Source: Amycolatopsis lexingtonensis (GTDB taxonomy: Bacteria; Actinomycetota; Actinomycetes; Mycobacteriales; Pseudonocardiaceae). Taken from it: a DNA stretch of 64,000 nucleotides. The stretch's first letter is position 1, and each line of letters begins with the position of its first letter. Positions 1-8,404 of the stretch are shown in pieces. The notes below the pieces were generated by a model. The model made no database searches. It saw only the letters and a program-made list of their open reading frames with translations, and had not been told where the DNA came from. The stretch is from the NCBI RefSeq assembly GCF_014873755.1, contig NZ_JADBEG010000001.1:5377501-5441500 (forward strand). The letters are read 5' to 3'. The position numbers and the translations under genes are program-made.

Positions 1-1
1 G

Positions 2-787
2 CTGATGCTGGTCAGCGGCCTGGCCCCGATCCTGGCCCCGCTGATCGGCGGCCAGCTGCTGAACTGGACGTCGTGGCGCGGGGTGTTCGTCGCGCTGACG
101 GCGTTCGGCGCGGTGCTGCTGGCGGTGGTCGTGTTCTTCCTGCCGGAGCCGTCCCCGGTCCGGACCCCCGCCCGGCTCGGCCAGGTGATGCGGACGTACG
201 GGCGGCTGGTGGCGGACCGGTCGTTCGCGGGCTACGCGCTGGCGTCGGGGCTGCTGTTCGCCTCGATGTTCGCCTACATCTCGGGATCGTCGTTCGCGCT
301 GCAGGGCGTGTACGGGCTCAGCCCGCAGGCGTACAGCGTGGTGTTCGGCGTCAACGGCGTGGGAATCGTCCTGGCGGGCCAGCTCAACGGACGGCTCGTG
401 GGACGGGTTTCCGAGCGGGCGCTGCTGTCGTCCGGGCTGCTCTTGGGGGTCGTCGGCGGGGCACTGGTGCTGGCCTCGGCGTTGTTCCGGGCGCCGCTGG
501 CTCTGCTGCTGGTGTCGCTGTTCCTGCTGGTGTCGAGCATCGGGCTGGTGATGCCGAACGCGAGTTCACTGGCGCTGGCTTCGCACGCCCGGTCCGCGGG
601 GTCGGCGTCGGCGTTGCTGGGGGTGCTGCAGTTCGTGGTCGGCGCGGCGGCGACACCGCTGGTGGGCCTCGGCGGGCCGGGAACGGCGGTGCCGATGGCC
701 GCGACGATGGCGGGGTTCGCCGCGCTGGCGCTGGTGGCTTTTCTCGCGCTGACGCGGAAACCTCAGCCCGTCGGCTTGGTCGCGTAG
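2..787 (+). CDS. MFS drug-resistance transporter, Bcr/CflA-like (5' end outside window)
   Basis: This is the C-terminal two thirds of a major facilitator superfamily exporter. The reading frame is open to the left edge of the window, so the true start lies upstream. The visible part begins with a GLAPILAPLIGG motif typical of Bcr/CflA-type drug-proton antiporters, followed by about eight hydrophobic helices and a short charged tail. The expected role is proton-driven efflux of a drug or small metabolite across the cytoplasmic membrane; the substrate cannot be read from sequence. The last 25 bases overlap the 3' end of the convergent small gene on the other strand. Confidence 0.85.
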   Translation: MMLVSGLAPILAPLIGGQLLNWTSWRGVFVALTAFGAVLLAVVVFFLPEPSPVRTPARLGQVMRTYGRLVADRSFAGYALASGLLFASMFAYISGSSFALQGVYGLSPQAYSVVFGVNGVGIVLAGQLNGRLVGRVSERALLSSGLLLGVVGGALVLASALFRAPLALLLVSLFLLVSSIGLVMPNASSLALASHARSAGSASALLGVLQFVVGAAATPLVGLGGPGTAVPMAATMAGFAALALVAFLALTRKPQPVGLVA

Positions 788-1143
788 CCGGGCAAGCCGC
801 ACCAGTCGGAGCGGTCGAAGGTGTCCGGGTGGTCGAGGATTTCGCGGACCCGGCGCGCCCAGGTTTCGAGCCAGGCGTCCCCGGACCGCTCTGCGATCCG
901 GGCGGTCTCGCGGAAGTCCTCCTTGGCCGGCGCGTGGCCGACCACGCAGTAGAGGCTGCTGAGCAGCGTTTCGCGGGCCGGGCAAGCGGGATCCCCGGCC
1001 AGCTCGAGCAAGAGGGGAAGGTTCCCGGGCTCGGCGAGCAGGATGTCCCAGTCCTGCATCGGCTCGCCGGCACCGCTGTACGCCCAGGCGCGGATTTCCG
1101 CGTCGGTCGGGTGGAAGCTGTCTTCGAAGTCTGATTCCTTCAC
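763..1143 (-). CDS. Conserved-looking hypothetical protein, 126 aa
   Basis: I do not recognise a named family. The product is a soluble acidic protein rich in Trp, Leu and Glu, with an amphipathic helical pattern of the kind seen in HEAT-like or small DUF proteins, and no signal peptide or membrane segment. The start MKESDFEDSF gives a compact protein with no upstream extension. It converges on the MFS gene with a 25-base overlap of 3' ends and lies 21 bases downstream (on its own strand) of nothing obvious, so it is probably transcribed alone. Codon use matches its neighbours. Confidence 0.6.
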   Translation of the reverse strand: MKESDFEDSFHPTDAEIRAWAYSGAGEPMQDWDILLAEPGNLPLLLELAGDPACPARETLLSSLYCVVGHAPAKEDFRETARIAERSGDAWLETWARRVREILDHPDTFDRSDWCGLPGYATKPTG

Positions 1144-1164
1144 GAGGCGATACTCGCACGAAGA

Positions 1165-2388
1165 TCAGGTCAGCGAGGCCAGATCCGCGGTCTTCAGCTG
1201 TTCCGCCGTCACCTTCGCCCGGCCGTCCACCAGCGTGCCCAGCGCGTCCCCGTCGTCCCACATGTTCACGTTCATCGCCGCCGCCACTTCGCCGTCGCGG
1301 AGCCAGAACGCCGTGAACTCGCGGGCCGCCAGGTCCCCGCGCACCACAAGTTCGTCCGTGACCGGGTCCGCGAGACCCCGGTACTCGCACCCCAAGTCGT
1401 ACTGGTCGGTGAAGAAGTACGGCGACGCCAGGAAAGGCTCGTTCTCCCCCAGCAGGTTCTGCGCCACGTGCGTGCCCTGGTCCTTCGCGTTCGCCCAGTG
1501 CTCCACCCGGATCCGGCGGCCGTAGCGCGGGTGGAAGTGGGCCGCGATGTCGCCCACCGCGTACACGTCCGGGGCCGCCGTGCGCAGGCCCGCGTCGACG
1601 CAGACGCCGCCGTCGTCGGACAGTTCCAGGCCGGCCGCGTGGGCCAGCTCCACCCGGGGAGCCGCGCCGACCGCGATCAGGACCACGTCCGCCCGCAGCT
1701 CTTCGCCGCTGCCGAGGCGGACGCCGCGGACGCCGTCCGGGCCGCCCGTGATCTCCGCTACCTGCTCGCCCAGGCGGTAGTTCACGCCGTTCGAGACGTG
1801 CAGGTCGCGGAAGACGCCGCCGATCGTCTCGCCGACTACGTTGGCCAAGGGCACCGGGACCGGGTCCACCACCGTCACGTCGGCGTTGTGCGTGCGGGCC
1901 GCCGCGGCGGCCTCCGAGCCGATCCAGCCCGCGCCGACGATGACCACCCGCTCCGCTTCCGCGAACGCCGAGCGCAGCTTCAGCGCGTCGTCCAGGGTGC
2001 GCAGCGTGTACAGCCCCGGCAGGTCGCCGCCCGGGACCGGGAGGGTGCGGGGGCGAGAGCCGGTCGCCAGGACCAGGCGGTCGTAGCGGTGCTCGCCGCC
2101 CGCGTCGTCGAGGACCAGGCGGGCGCCCAGCTCGACGCGGGTCGCCGTGACGCCGGCCGCGAACCGGACGTCCTTCTCCGCGTAGAACTTCTCTTCGTGC
2201 ACCCAGTCGGGCTCGTCGGTGTTGCCCAGCAGGATGCCCTTGGACAGCGGCGGCAGCTCGTACGGGCGGTGCGGATCCGCGCCCATCAACAGGACTTCGC
2301 CGGTGTAACCACGCTCTCGCAACGCGGCCGCGGCGGACGCCCCGCCCAGTCCCGCACCGACGATGACGATCTTCCGCGGCTCCGACAT
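1165..2388 (-). CDS. FAD-dependent ferredoxin/rubredoxin reductase-like oxidoreductase
   Basis: A 407-residue flavoprotein of the rhodocoxin/putidaredoxin reductase type, expected to move electrons from NAD(P)H to a ferredoxin or rubredoxin that feeds a P450 or oxygenase. The N-terminal FAD motif GAGLGGASAAAALRERG is at about residues 10-26, a second dinucleotide motif IVGAGWIGSEAA near residue 150, and the C-terminal FAD contact VYAVGDIA near 280. The start at 2388 is chosen because GGGAGG lies just upstream; the longer frame adds a low-complexity Arg/Ser tail. No ferredoxin or P450 gene lies next to it here, so the redox partner is unknown. Confidence 0.85.
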   Translation of the reverse strand: MSEPRKIVIVGAGLGGASAAAALRERGYTGEVLLMGADPHRPYELPPLSKGILLGNTDEPDWVHEEKFYAEKDVRFAAGVTATRVELGARLVLDDAGGEHRYDRLVLATGSRPRTLPVPGGDLPGLYTLRTLDDALKLRSAFAEAERVVIVGAGWIGSEAAAAARTHNADVTVVDPVPVPLANVVGETIGGVFRDLHVSNGVNYRLGEQVAEITGGPDGVRGVRLGSGEELRADVVLIAVGAAPRVELAHAAGLELSDDGGVCVDAGLRTAAPDVYAVGDIAAHFHPRYGRRIRVEHWANAKDQGTHVAQNLLGENEPFLASPYFFTDQYDLGCEYRGLADPVTDELVVRGDLAAREFTAFWLRDGEVAAAMNVNMWDDGDALGTLVDGRAKVTAEQLKTADLASLT

Positions 2389-2593
2389 CAGCGACCTCCC
2401 ACGACGACGAGACGGTGCGGACGGTACTCCGGAACCGGCCGCGCCACGACCGGGGGATACGCCGGAAATCCGCGAAGCGCAAGACAAAACCCGCGAGTAG
2501 GCAGATCGGGTGAACCCGCGTCATAGCACCGGCACGGCCCCATCCCACCCTCGCACGAAGCACGATCGACGAAGGAATCGGAGGGCGGCGACC

Positions 2594-2797
2594 ATGAGTC
2601 GGGGCGAGTGGTCGATCGGCTGTCGCGATCTGGCCGGCAGGCGCAGGGACGTGACGGTGTTCGTCAGCAACGACAAGGTGGTGCTGGTCGCGCCGCCCGG
2701 TGAGGCGGCGGTGCTCGGGCCGCTCGACGTCGGACGGCTGCGGGCCGCATTGCGTGACGCCGTCGTCGCGACGGCCGACGAGACGGCGCAAACCTGA
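2594..2797 (+). CDS. Small conserved-type hypothetical protein, 67 aa
   Basis: A short protein starting MSRGEWSIGCRDL. It alternates polar and hydrophobic residues (VTVFVSNDKVVLVAPPGEAAVLG) in a way that suggests a small beta-rich fold, and ends in an alanine-rich helix of about 20 residues. A GGAGGG sequence sits about 8 bases upstream of the chosen ATG; an earlier in-frame ATG at 2510 would add an Arg-rich segment that looks non-coding. It is divergent from the FAD reductase. Similar very small proteins are common in Amycolatopsis-like genomes, but I cannot assign a function. Confidence 0.55.
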   Translation: MSRGEWSIGCRDLAGRRRDVTVFVSNDKVVLVAPPGEAAVLGPLDVGRLRAALRDAVVATADETAQT

Positions 2798-2898
2798 CCC
2801 GGCGGCCGACCCAGGGCGCCGGCAACCTGGTGCCCGGCCGACCGGGTGTGGGCGGTGTGACCGATGTGGCTGCAGGACCTGGTGTTCTGGTCCCGGAT

Positions 2899-2960
2899 GC
2901 GCCCCAATGTGGCGTTCGGTGCGTCCCACGCACCCAATGTGGCGTTCGGTGCGTCCAACG
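2899..2960. repeat. Intergenic repeat, CCAATGTGGC family, copy 1 (direct halves)
   Basis: Two direct copies of a half-unit, CCCAATGTGGCGTTCGGTGC followed by GTCC, lie head to tail. The same half-unit occurs as full palindromes at about 9802, 24489 and 35513. Here the second arms are missing, so this copy looks degenerate. It lies in the spacer before the acyl-CoA reductase gene. The rest of the 2798-3076 spacer holds an operator-like inverted repeat at 3030-3045 and otherwise nothing I can assign. Confidence 0.8.
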
Positions 2961-3029
2961 GCCGCCGCGGGCCCGACTTTGGCGGGGGCCCGGGGTTCGC
3001 TCCCCTGGGCAACACTGACAACTACCGTT

Positions 3030-3045
3030 CCTACTTTCCAGTAGG
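3030..3045. promoter_or_regulatory. Inverted repeat CCTACT-TTCC-AGTAGG, possible TetR-family operator
   Basis: A perfect 6-bp inverted repeat with a 4-base spacer lies 31 bases before the start of the acyl-CoA reductase gene, where a repressor would cover the promoter. A related sequence, TACCGACCAGTAGG, occurs at 53147-53160 upstream of the mce operon and matches it at 11 of 14 positions. TetR-type regulators of lipid genes often bind palindromes of this size. The regulator is not encoded next to either site, so this is an inference from position and symmetry. Confidence 0.4.
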
Positions 3046-3076
3046 TTAGAGTCGGTCCCGACGGAAGGGACCGGCC

Positions 3077-5056
3077 ATGACGACCTACTTCGTGACGGGT
3101 GCGACGGGTTTCATCGGGAAACGCCTGGTCGCGCGGTTGCTCCGGCGGCCGGAGACGTCCGCTGTGTACGCATTGGTGCGGGAAACCTCCCGCGAGCGGC
3201 TGGCCGCGCTGAGCCGGGACTGGGCGAGCGCGGAGAAGCTGCGGCCCGTGGTCGGCGACCTCGCCGAACCCCGGCTCGGCGTCGACCCCGCGGGGTTCGA
3301 GCACCTCGACCACGTCGTCCACCTGGGCGCGGTCTACGACCTCACCGCCGGTGAAGAGGCCAACCGGCGCGCCAACGTCGAGGGCACCCGGCACCTGCTC
3401 GCCTTCGCCGCCGCGGCGGGGGCGGGGCTGGTGCACCACGTGTCCTCGATCGCCGTCGCGGGCGACCACGCCGGGCGGTTCACCGAAGCCGACTTCGACC
3501 TCGGCCAGCGCTTCGGCTCGCCGTACCACGCGACGAAGTTCCAGGCCGAGAAGCTCGTCCGCGAGCAGGCCCTGCCCTTCCGCGTCTACCGGCCCTCCGC
3601 CGTCGTCGGCGACTCGCGCACCGGCGAGATGGACAAGGTCGACGGGCCCTACTTCTTCCTCCCCGCGATCTCGCGGCTGGCGGCGCTGCCCCGGCGGCTC
3701 CCGCTGGCCGCCCCCGACCTCGGCGCGACGAACCTGGTGCCGGTCGATTACGTCGTCGACGCGATGGACCACCTGATGCACCGGGACGCGCCGTCCGGGT
3801 CGACCTACCACCTCGCCGCCGCGCGGCCGCAGTCGCTCAACTCCGTCTACAACGCCTTCGCGCGCGCCGCCGGCGGGCCGGTGATCCGGGCCGCGCTGCC
3901 CGCCCGGCCGTCCGGAGTGGTCCGGCGCGTGGGCGGGCGGGTCGCGAAGGCGGCCGCGGCCGGGATCGACCGCGTGCCCGGCGGCCGGACCACGCGGGCC
4001 GCCGTCCTCGAAGAGCTGGGCGTCCCGCTCGAAGTGCTGCCGCACCTGAGCATGCCCGTCGAGTTCGATACCGCGCGCACCACGACGGCGTTGTTCGGCA
4101 GCGGCATCACATTGCCCGAGCTCCGTGACTACGCGGGCCCGCTCTACCGCTACTGGCAGGCCCACCTCGACCCCGACCGCGCCCGTCGCACCCATGGCCT
4201 CGCCGGGCGGACGGTGCTGGTCACCGGCGCGTCGTCCGGGATCGGCCGGGCGTCGGCGCTGGCCGTGGCGCGCAAGGGCGCGAAGGTGATCCTCGTGGCC
4301 CGGCGCGCGTCGGAACTCGAAGAGGTGCGGGAAGAGATCCTCGCGGCGGGCGGCACCGCGGCGGCCTACCCGTGCGACCTCACCGACGGCGACGCGGTCG
4401 ACGCGCTCGTCAAGGACGTCCTCGGCGACCACGGCGCGGTGGACGTGCTGGTGAACAACGCCGGCCGGTCGATCCGGCGCTCGGTCGCGCTGTCCACCGA
4501 ACGGTTCCACGACTTCGAGCGCACGATGGCGATCAACTACTTCGGCCCGGTGCGGCTGATCCTCGGGTTCCTGCCGTCGATGGCCGAGCGGCGGTTCGGC
4601 CACGTCGTCAACGTGACGACCCAGGGCCTGCAGACCGACACCCCGCGCTTCTCCGCGTACCTGGCGTCGAAGGCGGCGCTGGAGGAGTTCGGGCTGACGG
4701 CCGGGCGCGAGACGCTCTCGGACGGCATCACGTTCACCTCGGTCCGGATGCCGCTGGTGCGGACGCCGATGATCGCGCCGACCGGCTACCGCGGGCTCCC
4801 GTCGAGCAGCCCGGAACGCGCGGCGGCCCTGGTGGTGAAGGCGTGCGAGGAGCGGCCGGAGATCCTCAGCCTGCCCGAAGGCCGCGCGGCCGAACTGGCG
4901 GCGCTCGTCGCGCCGCGGCTCGCCCGCTTCGCCGCGCACCTCGCGTATTCGGCCGTGCGGGAGTCGGCGCCGGAAGCCCGGGACCTCCCCCGCCGCCCCG
5001 CGCCGGCGTCGGTCGCGGCGGCGGTGACCCGCTCGATCTGGCGCCGTCGTGCTTGA
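3077..5056 (+). CDS. Two-domain fatty acyl-CoA reductase, AcrA1-like
   Basis: A 659-residue fusion of two Rossmann enzymes. The N-terminal half is an extended SDR / thioester-reductase-like domain with TGATGFIG at residues 7-14 and an active-site YHATK near residue 150. The C-terminal half is a classical SDR with TGASSGIG near 382, NNAG near 460 and YLASK near 528. Length and order match M. tuberculosis AcrA1 (Rv3391) and the Marinobacter alcohol-forming reductase of about 660 residues, which reduce long-chain acyl-CoA to aldehyde and then alcohol, giving precursors of wax esters or storage lipid. Substrate length here is inferred. GGAAGGGA lies 8 bases before the ATG. Transcribed alone, behind a possible operator at 3030-3045. 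Confidence 0.85.
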   Translation: MTTYFVTGATGFIGKRLVARLLRRPETSAVYALVRETSRERLAALSRDWASAEKLRPVVGDLAEPRLGVDPAGFEHLDHVVHLGAVYDLTAGEEANRRANVEGTRHLLAFAAAAGAGLVHHVSSIAVAGDHAGRFTEADFDLGQRFGSPYHATKFQAEKLVREQALPFRVYRPSAVVGDSRTGEMDKVDGPYFFLPAISRLAALPRRLPLAAPDLGATNLVPVDYVVDAMDHLMHRDAPSGSTYHLAAARPQSLNSVYNAFARAAGGPVIRAALPARPSGVVRRVGGRVAKAAAAGIDRVPGGRTTRAAVLEELGVPLEVLPHLSMPVEFDTARTTTALFGSGITLPELRDYAGPLYRYWQAHLDPDRARRTHGLAGRTVLVTGASSGIGRASALAVARKGAKVILVARRASELEEVREEILAAGGTAAAYPCDLTDGDAVDALVKDVLGDHGAVDVLVNNAGRSIRRSVALSTERFHDFERTMAINYFGPVRLILGFLPSMAERRFGHVVNVTTQGLQTDTPRFSAYLASKAALEEFGLTAGRETLSDGITFTSVRMPLVRTPMIAPTGYRGLPSSSPERAAALVVKACEERPEILSLPEGRAAELAALVAPRLARFAAHLAYSAVRESAPEARDLPRRPAPASVAAAVTRSIWRRRA

Positions 5057-5240
5057 TCCCCGCGTATTCCGCCGAAACGCTGGCACGGCGGCGACGGTAC
5101 TTCTACCCTCGCGCGAGTTCCCGCACACCGGTGCGGGCGTGAACTGGGGAGCTGGAAATGCCGGAAATCACCACTGGGGAAACAGCCGAGATCGGCACCG
5201 CACGGCCCACCTTCGGGTGAGCTGAGCCGGCACGGTTGAT

Positions 5241-5291
5241 CCGTGAATGCCACATCGAGGGACGTAACGTCTCTTGATGTGGCATTCACGG
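5241..5291. repeat. Long palindrome with TGAATGCCACAT arms; rest of the 5057-5382 spacer is empty
   Basis: The outer arms CCGTGAATGCCACATC and GATGTGGCATTCACGG are perfect 16-base inverted repeats, and the inner part (GAGGGACGT / ACGTCTCTT) is nearly self-complementary, giving one long hairpin. The arms combine TGAATG/CATTCA of one repeat family in this window with GCCACAT/ATGTGGC of the other. It lies 185 bases after the acyl-CoA reductase stop, so it may end transcription, but there is no T-tract. I see no gene in the rest of the 326-base spacer. Confidence 0.75.
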
Positions 5292-5382
5292 CCTTCGGCC
5301 CGGTGGTGCTGTCCATGCCGGGGCGAAGACCGGCCGCTACCATCGCTCCCGGGTGTGATCGGGAGCGGAAGGCGGGCGAGGC

Positions 5383-7161
5383 GTGGACGTGGCGAGTCCT
5401 GCGCACGCCGCCGCGGAGCCCGCGCCCCCGAAGACCGCGCGGCCGGTGCTGCGCTGGGCCGTCCACGCCGGCTGGGTCGTGCTGCTCGCCCTCGCCACCG
5501 AACTCCGCGTCGGCCGCTTCGGGTTCCACCCCTCCGACCAGGGCTTCATCCTCGCGCAGGCGTGGCGCGTGCTGCACGGCGAAGTCCCGCACGCCGACAT
5601 CATCTCCGCGCGCCCGCTCGGGTCCGCCGTGCTGCACGTCGCCGACTTCGCCCTCCCGATGCCGCTGTTCTTCGGGTCGAGCTTCCTGTCGATGATCGAG
5701 ATCATCGTGGCGACGATCGCGTTCGCCGCGCTCGTCACCCGGCGCCGGGTGCTGGACTGGGGCCCGGGCATGACGGCGATGGTCGCGGCGGCGTCGCTGA
5801 TCAACCTCAACGCCTTCCCGCTGATGGCCTGGCACACCGTCGACGGCATCGCGCTCACCGCGTGCGGCGCCTGGGCGCTGGACACCGGCCTGCGCTCCGG
5901 CCACACTCTCGCCCGCCGCGGCGGGCTGGTGCTGCTGGGCTGCGCGGTGTTCGTGAAGCAGAGCTTCGCGCTGGCCGCCGTGATCGGCGTGCTGTGGCTG
6001 CTGCTGCACCCGGCCACCCGGGCGGGCACGCGACGCGTCGTGCGAGTGCTGCTCGACCTGCTCGCGCTCGGCGCGCCCGGGCTGGCGTACGTGGCTTGGG
6101 TCGCCCTCGGCGGCGGGTTCGCCGAGATGGTCGAGCAGCTCACCGGCGGCGTGCCCGCGTACGGCGAACGGCTGCTCGGGTTGTGGCTGGCCGACCCCGA
6201 GGTGCTGACCAAGGCGCCGGTGCGCGAACTCGGTTTCTTCGCCGCCATCGCCGTGGTGCTGCTGGCCGTCCGGCTGCCCGGCGACCGGCTCGGCGCGGCC
6301 GGGCGGGTCGCGTCGTGGCTGCTGGTGCTCGCCGGGGCGGCCGCGGTGGTCTGGACCGTCGTCGACGGCCGGTTCACCGGCTCCTCGCGCTGGGCGGACG
6401 TCCTGTGGTGGATCGTCGCGGTCAGCGTGCCGGTGAACGCGGCCGTGGCGCGGAAGGTGCCGTGGGCCGGGCTGCTGGTGCTCGCCACCGGGTTCATGAC
6501 CAGCCTGTCGTGGGGCAACGACACCCCGACGCTGCTCACCGGCACCCTCGCGCTGACGGCGTTGCTGCTGCTGAGCCACGTCGTCCCGCCGCGGCCGCGG
6601 CTGGCGCGCCGCTGGGTGACCGCGACGGCCGGGCTGACCGCGGTCGCGGTGTGCGGCTGGGTCGTCGTCGCCCGCCACGACCAGGCCGCCTACCTCGACC
6701 TCGGGCACGACCGGCTGACCGCGGACCTCGGCGACGTCAGCCCCGCGATGTCCGGCATCCGCACGAACCCCTCGACCTACGCCTACGTCCGCCAGATCCG
6801 CGACTGCGTCGACCGCTTCCCGGCCCCGCGGACGGCGGTCCTGCCGGACAACGCGTTCGCCTACCCCGCCTTCGGCCTGACCAACCCGTTCCCGCTGGAG
6901 TGGCCGCTGCCGCTGGAGATCGTCGGCGACGCACCCGAGCGGATGCTCGCGAAGAGCGACGAGCTCAACCGCGAAGGCGGCTACCTGGTGCTGTTCCAGA
7001 CGGTGCCGAGCCGCCTGCTGGCCACCGGCGGCCCGGTGCCGGCGGAGGTCCCCGCCGACACCCCGGTGTTCACCTACCTCGGCCTGGAGCGGGCGATCCA
7101 GGCCCGGCTCACCGGCCGCGTGGTGACCTGCGGCAGCTTCGTGGGCAAGTACGCGCCCTGA
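5383..7161 (+). CDS. Polytopic membrane protein, glycosyltransferase-like (GT-C fold?)
   Basis: A 592-residue protein with about 11-13 hydrophobic helices between residues 22 and 440, followed by a hydrophilic C-terminal domain of about 150 residues. The first loop after helix 1 carries acidic residues (GFHPSDQGFILAQ), the position where GT-C glycosyltransferases of the mannosyl- or arabinosyl-type carry their catalytic Asp; this resemblance is the only basis for the suggestion, and the family is not recognised with certainty. If correct it would use a polyprenyl-phosphate sugar to modify a cell-surface glycan or protein. The GTG start has GGAG further upstream; the nearest gene on this strand is 326 bases away. 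Confidence 0.6.
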   Translation: MDVASPAHAAAEPAPPKTARPVLRWAVHAGWVVLLALATELRVGRFGFHPSDQGFILAQAWRVLHGEVPHADIISARPLGSAVLHVADFALPMPLFFGSSFLSMIEIIVATIAFAALVTRRRVLDWGPGMTAMVAAASLINLNAFPLMAWHTVDGIALTACGAWALDTGLRSGHTLARRGGLVLLGCAVFVKQSFALAAVIGVLWLLLHPATRAGTRRVVRVLLDLLALGAPGLAYVAWVALGGGFAEMVEQLTGGVPAYGERLLGLWLADPEVLTKAPVRELGFFAAIAVVLLAVRLPGDRLGAAGRVASWLLVLAGAAAVVWTVVDGRFTGSSRWADVLWWIVAVSVPVNAAVARKVPWAGLLVLATGFMTSLSWGNDTPTLLTGTLALTALLLLSHVVPPRPRLARRWVTATAGLTAVAVCGWVVVARHDQAAYLDLGHDRLTADLGDVSPAMSGIRTNPSTYAYVRQIRDCVDRFPAPRTAVLPDNAFAYPAFGLTNPFPLEWPLPLEIVGDAPERMLAKSDELNREGGYLVLFQTVPSRLLATGGPVPAEVPADTPVFTYLGLERAIQARLTGRVVTCGSFVGKYAP

Positions 7162-7164
7162 GTT

Positions 7165-8310
7165 TCAGGAAGCGCGCCCGGCCTCGCTGAGCGCGCTGAA
7201 CACCTCGATCAGCGCCCGGGCGACGGTTTCCCCGTCGGTGCCGGACATCAGCTCGCCGAACTGGACGCTTTCGGCGGCGACCTTGGCGCTGCGGACGGCC
7301 ATCGCCCGCTCGTACTCCGCCAGCGCTTCTTCGACCGGGTGCGTGGCCAGGGCTTGCCCCAGCTCGGCGCCGTCGAGCATGGCCAGGTTGGCGCCTTCGC
7401 CGTTGACCGGCATGAGGTGGGCGGCGTCGCCGATCAGCGTCACCCCGGGCACCCGGTCCCACTCGTGCCCGGCCGGCAAGGTGTAGTGGGGACGCAGGAC
7501 GGGCGCGGTGTCGCCGTCGGTGATCAGCGCCGTGAGCTCCGGTGCCCAGCCCTCGAACTCCGCCGCGATCCGCGCGGCCGCCGCGGCGGGATCACCGAAG
7601 TCGACGGCGTCGAACCACTCCAGCGGCCGCGTGAACGAAACGTAGGTGTGCAGCGTGTCCCCGCTCTCCCGGTGGGCGTGGATCCCCTTGCCGGGCGCGG
7701 GCACCATCAGCGAACCGCCGCCGACGGCTTTCGCGGCCGCCGGGTGGCGGGTGTCGGCGTCGTGGAGGTGGATCTCGACGAACGCTTCGCCGACGTACTC
7801 GGGTTTCGCCGCCGTCAGCAGCGGCCGGATCCGCGACCAGGCGCCGTCCGCGCCGACCAGCAGGTCCGTGACGACCGTGGTGCCGTCGGCGAAGACGACT
7901 TCGTGCCGCCCGCCGGCGAGGGTCCGGGCGCCGGTGACCTTCCGTCCCCAGTGGACGGTGCCGGGCGGCAGCGAATCCAGCAGCATCTGCCGCAGTTCGC
8001 CCCGCTGCACCTCGGGACGGCCACCGGTACCGTCGTCGGCCTTCTCGAACAGGAGCTTCCCGTTCGCGTCGAGGACGCGCATCGCTTGGCGGCCTTCCAG
8101 GATCAGGCCCCGGAACTCGGTCATCAGCCCGGCGGCCTCGACGGCCAGCTGGCCGTTGTAGTCGTGGATGTCGAGCATCCCGCCCTGCAACCGCGCCATC
8201 GGGGACGCTTCGGCTTCGTAGACCTCGGCTTCGATGCCGTGGACGTGCAGGACGCGGGCGAGGGTGAGGCCGCCGAGGCCGGCGCCGACGATCGTGACTG
8301 GGGTGTGCAT
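7165..8310 (-). CDS. FAD-dependent monooxygenase, TetX/PHBH-like
   Basis: A 381-residue single-component flavin hydroxylase. It has the FAD motif GAGLGGLTLARVLHVHG at residues 8-24, the DG-type motif GADGAWS near 165 that contacts both FAD and NADPH, and the GDAAHLMPVNGEGANLAM motif near 285 that holds the ribityl chain. Such enzymes hydroxylate aromatic or polyketide substrates, including tetracyclines in the TetX group; the natural substrate is unknown. The ATG at 8310 is preceded by GGAGGA. It converges on the membrane protein gene with 3 bases between stops, and the MocR gene lies upstream on the same strand (94-base gap), so the regulator may control it. Confidence 0.85.
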   Translation of the reverse strand: MHTPVTIVGAGLGGLTLARVLHVHGIEAEVYEAEASPMARLQGGMLDIHDYNGQLAVEAAGLMTEFRGLILEGRQAMRVLDANGKLLFEKADDGTGGRPEVQRGELRQMLLDSLPPGTVHWGRKVTGARTLAGGRHEVVFADGTTVVTDLLVGADGAWSRIRPLLTAAKPEYVGEAFVEIHLHDADTRHPAAAKAVGGGSLMVPAPGKGIHAHRESGDTLHTYVSFTRPLEWFDAVDFGDPAAAAARIAAEFEGWAPELTALITDGDTAPVLRPHYTLPAGHEWDRVPGVTLIGDAAHLMPVNGEGANLAMLDGAELGQALATHPVEEALAEYERAMAVRSAKVAAESVQFGELMSGTDGETVARALIEVFSALSEAGRAS

Positions 8311-8404
8311 CCGTGCTCCTCCGGAATTCGTGGTGACTTCCGAAGGCTGGCGCGGCGCACTGGCGCGGGCCGCACACCGCGCTGGCACGGACCTGGTAGC
8401 GCGG

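Noticed and set aside
566..5128. A 1520-codon open frame on the minus strand opposite the FAD reductase and acyl-CoA reductase genes
   Set aside because: It spans several well-supported genes on both strands, has low-complexity Arg/Gly/Pro composition and no family motif; long antisense frames are normal in DNA this GC-rich.
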